A DNA stretch of 64,000 bases from Lytechinus pictus. Lineage: Eukaryota > Echinodermata > Echinoidea > Temnopleuroida > Toxopneustidae. A program made the position numbers and the translations under genes. The notes beneath the pieces are model-generated. The model saw only the letters and a program-made list of their open reading frames with translations, ran no database searches and was not told the origin of the DNA. Within the stretch, counting starts at the first letter, position 1; each line of letters begins with the position of its first letter. The stretch lies in contig NC_087252.1 in the NCBI RefSeq assembly GCF_037042905.1, forward strand, positions 33,755,965-33,819,964, written 5' to 3'. This document shows positions 58,691 to 64,000 of this stretch, in pieces.

Positions 58691-59579
58691 CCCTCCGCAT
58701 GTGAAGCCCATCAATTGTTTACAGCCTACTGTGAACTGTACAACTACTTTATTTTTTGGTGTAATTCCTTCTCTCTATATATTTTTTCTTTAGCGTTTAG
58801 ATAAATTTTTTGTTCTAAGTGGTATACAAATAATGTAAATTAGTGGCGTGCGTTTCCCGATCTCCGTATCGAAATCAATATTAATGAGAGAGCGCAATTT
58901 CATTGTTTTCGCTCTAATGGGGGAGGGGAGGGGGAGAGGGTCAGTGTTCAATCAAGCAAAAGACGTAGGCCTATATGTGCATAAGTCCATGTCATTGGTG
59001 TAATGATAAAGATGATGAATCTGATGAATTCTGTTTGTCGACGTTATAATAAAGTTAATACAATCAATATGATTCAGGCGTACACCGCTTTAACTGCATG
59101 GTATCATGCATCCAGAAATCGAAATAGCCGATGTATTCAAAACGTACGTAGCCGGGATGGCATGCAGTTCGGATGTTACAGTACTCTAACATTAGAATAA
59201 TCTCGTATTACAAATGTCAATTTTGCGAAAATGCACACAAATTCATAACTTGATAGACTCTGGGGGATGATGTCGATATAAAAATCGCATCGACCTCGAT
59301 ATGCAAGCATGTTTGATACTGCGTCGGACTTGACAACCCGCAAAATCTTTTCCAAAATTAGATGAAGGCCATCCATTCTCATTCTTTTTAATCTAAATAT
59401 AATCTATGTATTTCAGGATCATGATATGAAAACCTTTTATAACAAACATGATAAAGGAAAAACGCGTCTCAAGTTATACATGGTTCATTGCCGCAAAATA
59501 TACCAATCATCTTCATTTGTTATCATTTAATCATCAACATTATCACTGATATTATTATTCGTATTATCATGTCCGTTAA

Positions 59580-59655
59580 TATCACTTCAAAGTTATAATT
59601 ATCATTATATCATCATCACTGTTATCATCATCACCATCATCATTCATTCAGTATC
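59580..59655. repeat. (ATC)n-rich stretch, paired with 52850-52895
   Basis: ATC/TCA trinucleotide-rich sequence present in both segmental copies with small length differences. Confidence 0.7.
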
Positions 59656-60189
59656 TATTTCCAATCGTTCTCCAATATCAATTTTATATTTTATATAATT
59701 AAGAATATATGAAAGGTAATAGTAATGATAATGGTGATGCTGGTAATCATGAACATTAGATCCGTTTTGTGAGATAATTTATGCGATTTTACACGCTAAT
59801 CGCTACTCGATGATGGTGAAAGAAAGAAGTCGGGACGGTAGTTACTGTATACACGTACTTTATTACACTATAGTACAAAAGATTCCCCATCGGACGGGCC
59901 AACGGTCTTTTGAAATAGGTTTATCTATTGAAATTATGACAATAATCACGACAGCGGATATGGGGAACTATTCTCTGAGCGCCTCTCCCATTCATTGTTG
60001 TCTGTGGCGAACCCGCTGAGCATGCCATTGTCAATGATTCTCTACACGGGTGAGTGATCTTGCTTTTTCATGATCATAGGCCCGGGCAATGACTAAGAAC
60101 AGTTCGATGAGTATCAATGCCAAGTAATCCTGAAAGGTCAATAATGTTAAATTCTCTTGCTGGAGAAGACTATATCATGGCCCTATTTG

Positions 60190-60624
60190 CTTTTGCTGTA
60201 GGCCAGTTGTGTACAACCTGATATAGATGATAAATAATAATTATCTTTCATCTATTTTAGAGTAATGATCTAATGTTAATATCATTCTACATAATCACCC
60301 TGAAGCTTACGGCCCCATATCTTCACCCGTGAAGTATTGAAATTTGAAGTTTAAATTATTGAACATCATGGCATCCTAGTATTGTACTGATTTTTACCAT
60401 CACTGCAATATAGATAAAAACATAGAGTTAATTCTACTCACATTGATTTTACTTTAGAACAAATTCAACCCCCCCCCCCTTCCCTTCCCGCTACAACCTT
60501 TCTTTCATTCCCTTTCATTATTTCCTTACAAAAAATGATCCTAATTTCAAAAACTATGATAATGACATAGATGATTTGCTGTTGACGATAATGATGCTGC
60601 TGATGATAGTGATGATAATCAAAA

Positions 60625-60660
<36 letters not shown>

Positions 60661-61464
60661 ATGGTGAATGTGGTAGTGGTAGCCTTGGTGATTATGACAA
60701 ATAAAAATACTGAAAGTTACGAAAGTCACACATTCAATGAATAATACCTAGAAACATACTTTTAGATGAAATAAAAATCACACACAATTTGTGCAACTTG
60801 TAAGCCTCCCATTTAGTTTATTCTTATTTTTTTAACTGAATTGTGTCCGCTTATATTCCTTCTTGATGATGATTTAAAGCTTTTAAGTTTATAATTATAT
60901 TGGTAAATCCCGGTCAGAAAAGTTCATGTCACCATTCCATTCCTGAGTACTATATAATATCAAGGAGATGATATCTCCTTGATTATATGAGCATGGCCCT
61001 AAAGTGATTGTGATGTGATAGGTATGAAATCAAATGTGTTTTATTGGAAAATGTAGCCCTTTTCACACATTCTTTTTTTTCCGGCGATTTGGCGACCGAT
61101 CAAAATGTCTGTGTATTTTGAATTGGAAACCATCTATCGGGACAGACTTCAAGATGTAGGTCTGAATAACATTTCAACATACTTCGTTTGGTGCTCAAAA
61201 GGTTATTTCTAAAATAGAACATCATCGAGAAATGGTGCTTGATTCATGACATCTGAAGAAAAAAATCCGATGACCACTGCACTTTTGTAAACATTTTAAA
61301 ATGCTTGTTAATACTCGACAAAATTCAAAAGACAAAATTACGTATTATTTACCAAAGTTAATCGAAGAGTTTTAACATGACAATTAGAACAATAAATTAA
61401 ACACTACCCATGCAGAGAACGATCGAGATGAGAATAAAAACTTGATCAGATGATGTAATATACT
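60190..61464. other. Insertion in copy B, non-coding
   Basis: It contains a C tract (about 60469-60479) and a GATGATGATG/GGTGGTGGCG run at about 60620-60665. No transposon ends or coding were recognised. Confidence 0.45.
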
Positions 61465-62259
61465 GATAAGCTTTTTCTTTATCTTCCTTTTTCCTCTTCG
61501 TATTCTTCCTCATCTCTCATTATTACTATCATCCCTTTTTACTGCTCCCCCATTCTACATGTACGTCTGCTTCTCCTTGGTAATTCTTCTTCTCCTTCTC
61601 CTTCTCCCACCTCACCGATTTATGAAGATAAAATTATAATGAAATAATAGAAATGTTTATGAAGATAATACTTATAATAGAGAAATGAAGATGATTGCGA
61701 TTGTAACAGCGGTGATGACGATATCGATAATTATGAGAGGTCATAGACCATGTACAGCACTAAGTATCAGACGCAATTCCAAATATGATTACATGACGAT
61801 TTCGATACGAAATATTAATCATAAATCTAGGTCTAGTACATTAATATACACTTATTTTTGTAGAATAATGAAATCGCCGCTCAATATCGATAATTCTGAT
61901 GATGACTAAAACAGAAAAGCATACGTGGGACAGTGTATTATAATATTGCCTCGAAAAACTTGATGGAATTCCGTGCTTATATCGCTCATTTCTCACCACG
62001 ATTTTCTTTCACAGGGCTATTTGGCAAATATTTTTCATTTATACAAACAAACACTCCGTTGGTAAATTTCATTGGATTCTGATCGAACTAATTTTCAGAT
62101 CGTTACCACATTTGGTATTCATCTTCAATTCCGAACATTACGTTTAATACGTTAAACCAATTAAATGAAGTTACATACTTTAGTCTGTTATAAGTTGTTT
62201 ATATGTACTCTCATACCCCGAGAGGGGATCGATGGGGTAAATAAAATGTAAATCTAAAT

Positions 62260-62645
62260 CAGGGGCGGATCCAGCCTCCGCCACTGCATGTCTTCCCCTC
62301 TGTTCCCCTTTCACTCTTCCCCTTTTTCCCCTTTATTCCCCCCCCCCCCCATCGTCCACCAGATCTCTCTTCTTCTTTTCCCTTATTTTCTGTCTCTATC
62401 CATTTCCATATTCCAATTTGTCCCCCCTCTCCCGTTGATTCGATCCTAAATTTCTTCCCCTCTCAAATTTCCAATTTTTTTTTCTCTTTCAACTGTTTTT
62501 CCTCCATATTTTTTTCACCCTTCCTCTTCCTCCATCCCAATGTTTTTTTCTTATTTTCTCTCTGTTTCCCCTTCCTTTTCTCTCCCTATCCTTAGTTTTC
62601 TTCTTCCTCGTTTCATCTTCTCTTTTGGTCCCGCTTCTTTAAAAC
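62260..62645. repeat. Transposon end followed by a long pyrimidine-rich tract
   Basis: CAGGGGCGGATCCAGCC at about 62260 matches other family ends in the window. From about 62290 to 62645 the plus strand is almost all C and T, including a 14-base C tract at about 62338-62351. Such tracts can form triplex DNA in vitro. Confidence 0.6.
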
Positions 62646-64000
62646 AAGGAGATAAAGAAAATTAAGAGACAATAATTATGTTATCCTGGGGAAATGGTTG
62701 CCCGTCCAAAAATTGAACAAACTATTTTTAACAGTTTCTAATAAATCTTTGATCTATCTATGCCTTATAGTGCCAAGCTGTTCCGGTCATATTCATTTCA
62801 TCTTTCCATTTCCTTCGCTTTATTTATTTATTTATTATTATTATTATTTTTTTTTTTGGGGGGGGCTCCCGACACTTGTTTCAGATGCGAGTAATAATAA
62901 ATATTCCAAGTTGACGTGAATTGTACGAATGGCTTGGGCCTACGAAACGAAAATGTGTGGAATCTTATTTTCCCACCTAAAACATCATGAATTGACCCTC
63001 TTCCAATGCGAAAAAGGAGGTTTTCATGGTTATTGCAGCAAATTCGAAAGATCAGTAACGATTTATGACACGTGCGTGATTTTTTATTAAGCTACTGTGG
63101 CTTTATGAATGCACCCGAACTTCCATTATAGATGCGAACCATAGTTCAGAACAGTGACCCGAACTCTCCGATCCGACAATAAATATGAAGGCACGCCTTT
63201 GTTTTGGTCGTAGAGGGAGCTATTTAGAATAGATTCTCCGGTTTTTCGACAGAAATTAAGACTTGCAGGAAAGACGAACAAAAGAACGGTGGCATCAATG
63301 GGCCTTTGATGGCGGCCGTTCCTTTGAAGAGAAGGGAACGTTGGGCAGGAAAGCCGAAGCGAAAACCCGGATGCAGTAAAGACGGAATAGAACGGTGCAT
63401 GGACTTTTGACAAGCTCCCTAAATCTGTATTGATGAGAAAGTTGTTAGTCCCTGAGGTATACCCTGAATATCAGAAATAGAAAATATTCGAAAAGATAAT
63501 ACAAGATTCTAATTATAGCACATTATAATAGGCTACTCCTTATTTTCATATTTCAGATATAATTCGTAATATCGTTGTCATTAATAAGAATTCCTGTGCT
63601 ATATAATAGCGACTGTAACTTCCCAACTACTTGAATTAATTATTGACTTACTTTGGTCACCTAATGATATTGGGATTCAATATGGTCTGTTTCTTTTCTG
63701 AATAACGCAATTATTATAGTATTAAACTGAGGTGCCTTAAGTTTCATGAGTCATTACCTACCGGTAAGTCACATTTTCGTTATTTTTTGGAAAGAAAGGG
63801 TTCCCTGTGTCCCCCCCCTCCACTTTCAATTCGCCCCACCGCTCCTGTTTATGTATTTACGCCTTTTGTCATTTACTTTTCAAAGATTCCAGAAGGATAT
63901 AAGGTCCCGATTCCTGGGGAGCAGTTCTTAGTCAGGTGGCGTTCCGGGAAATTGAAAATTTATTGCAAAGAAAGCACCTTGAAAGGCGAGCCTCGGGTAA
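62646..64000. other. Non-coding stretch to the window end
   Basis: A T/G tract lies near 62843-62868. The GC-richer part 63126-63413 has a 95-codon minus-strand ORF with no recognised domain. No exon was supported. Confidence 0.4.

Larger units (their letters stand above)
54434..61860 (+). repeat. Segmental duplication, copy B, expanded by insertions
   Basis: The same blocks as copy A, but interrupted by sequence at 54721-55784, 56701-58817 and 60191-61464 that is absent from copy A. The middle insertion holds the array element at 57.24-58.59 kb. Small ORFs differ between the copies mostly by amino-acid-changing substitutions, so no coding constraint is visible. Confidence 0.9.

Noticed and set aside
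53660..61909. Paired ORFs at 53660 and 61685 with a signal-like start (MKVIAIVTAVMTISII)
   Set aside because: Most of the base differences between the two copies change the amino acid and the ends differ, so there is no sign of coding constraint.
63126..63413. 95-codon minus-strand ORF in GC-richer DNA
   Set aside because: No domain, no splice or promoter context, and only a vague resemblance to 49.26-49.54 kb.

Overview
The window looks like nuclear DNA of a marine deuterostome, most likely a sea urchin. Four things point there: introns with GT/AG borders and a CTAAC branch site; a giant ankyrin-repeat/ZU5 gene of a kind I associate with expanded echinoid families; tRNA-derived SINEs and a CR1/L2-like LINE; and a dense load of hairpin-forming non-autonomous DNA transposons, many ending in G or C tracts. 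The species is an inference; no marker gene is present.

Layout. 1-6.3 kb: SINE remnant, a diverged tandem duplication, otherwise AT-rich non-coding DNA and a 240-bp hairpin MITE. 6.36-11.07 kb: one nearly complete non-LTR retrotransposon on the minus strand (frameshifted ORF1; PHD-finger/endonuclease/reverse-transcriptase ORF2 with one in-frame stop). 11.1-37 kb: a transposon graveyard with foldback elements, LINE relics, an LTR with polypurine-tract and primer-site-like flanks, a hAT-like element with a perfect 8-bp target duplication holding a second element, a four-copy 217-bp tandem repeat, a 208-bp perfect palindrome, a piggyBac-like MITE, two opposed 15-bp minisatellites and a second SINE. 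The only possible host gene here is a weak small secreted ORF near 12.3 kb.

37.3-48.9 kb: the one convincing host gene, plus strand. A single 4.16-kb exon carries about 40 ankyrin repeats; five further exons, whose splice phases all agree, add two ankyrin-type units, an acidic linker, a ZU5 domain and the start of a UPA-like segment. The joined frame is 1732 codons without a stop and is still open at its last recognised donor, so the 3' end (probably the rest of UPA, perhaps a death domain) was not found. The ZU5 part contains His-Phe-Ser, the tripeptide at which PIDD- and UNC5CL-type ZU5 domains cleave themselves. That makes a large self-processing ankyrin receptor/scaffold the most interesting prediction.

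49-64 kb: no recognised gene. It is dominated by a head-to-tail segmental duplication (about 3.8 kb in copy A, about 7.4 kb in copy B, the excess mostly inserted elements), with poly-G/C-bordered transposon ends and a pyrimidine-rich tract.
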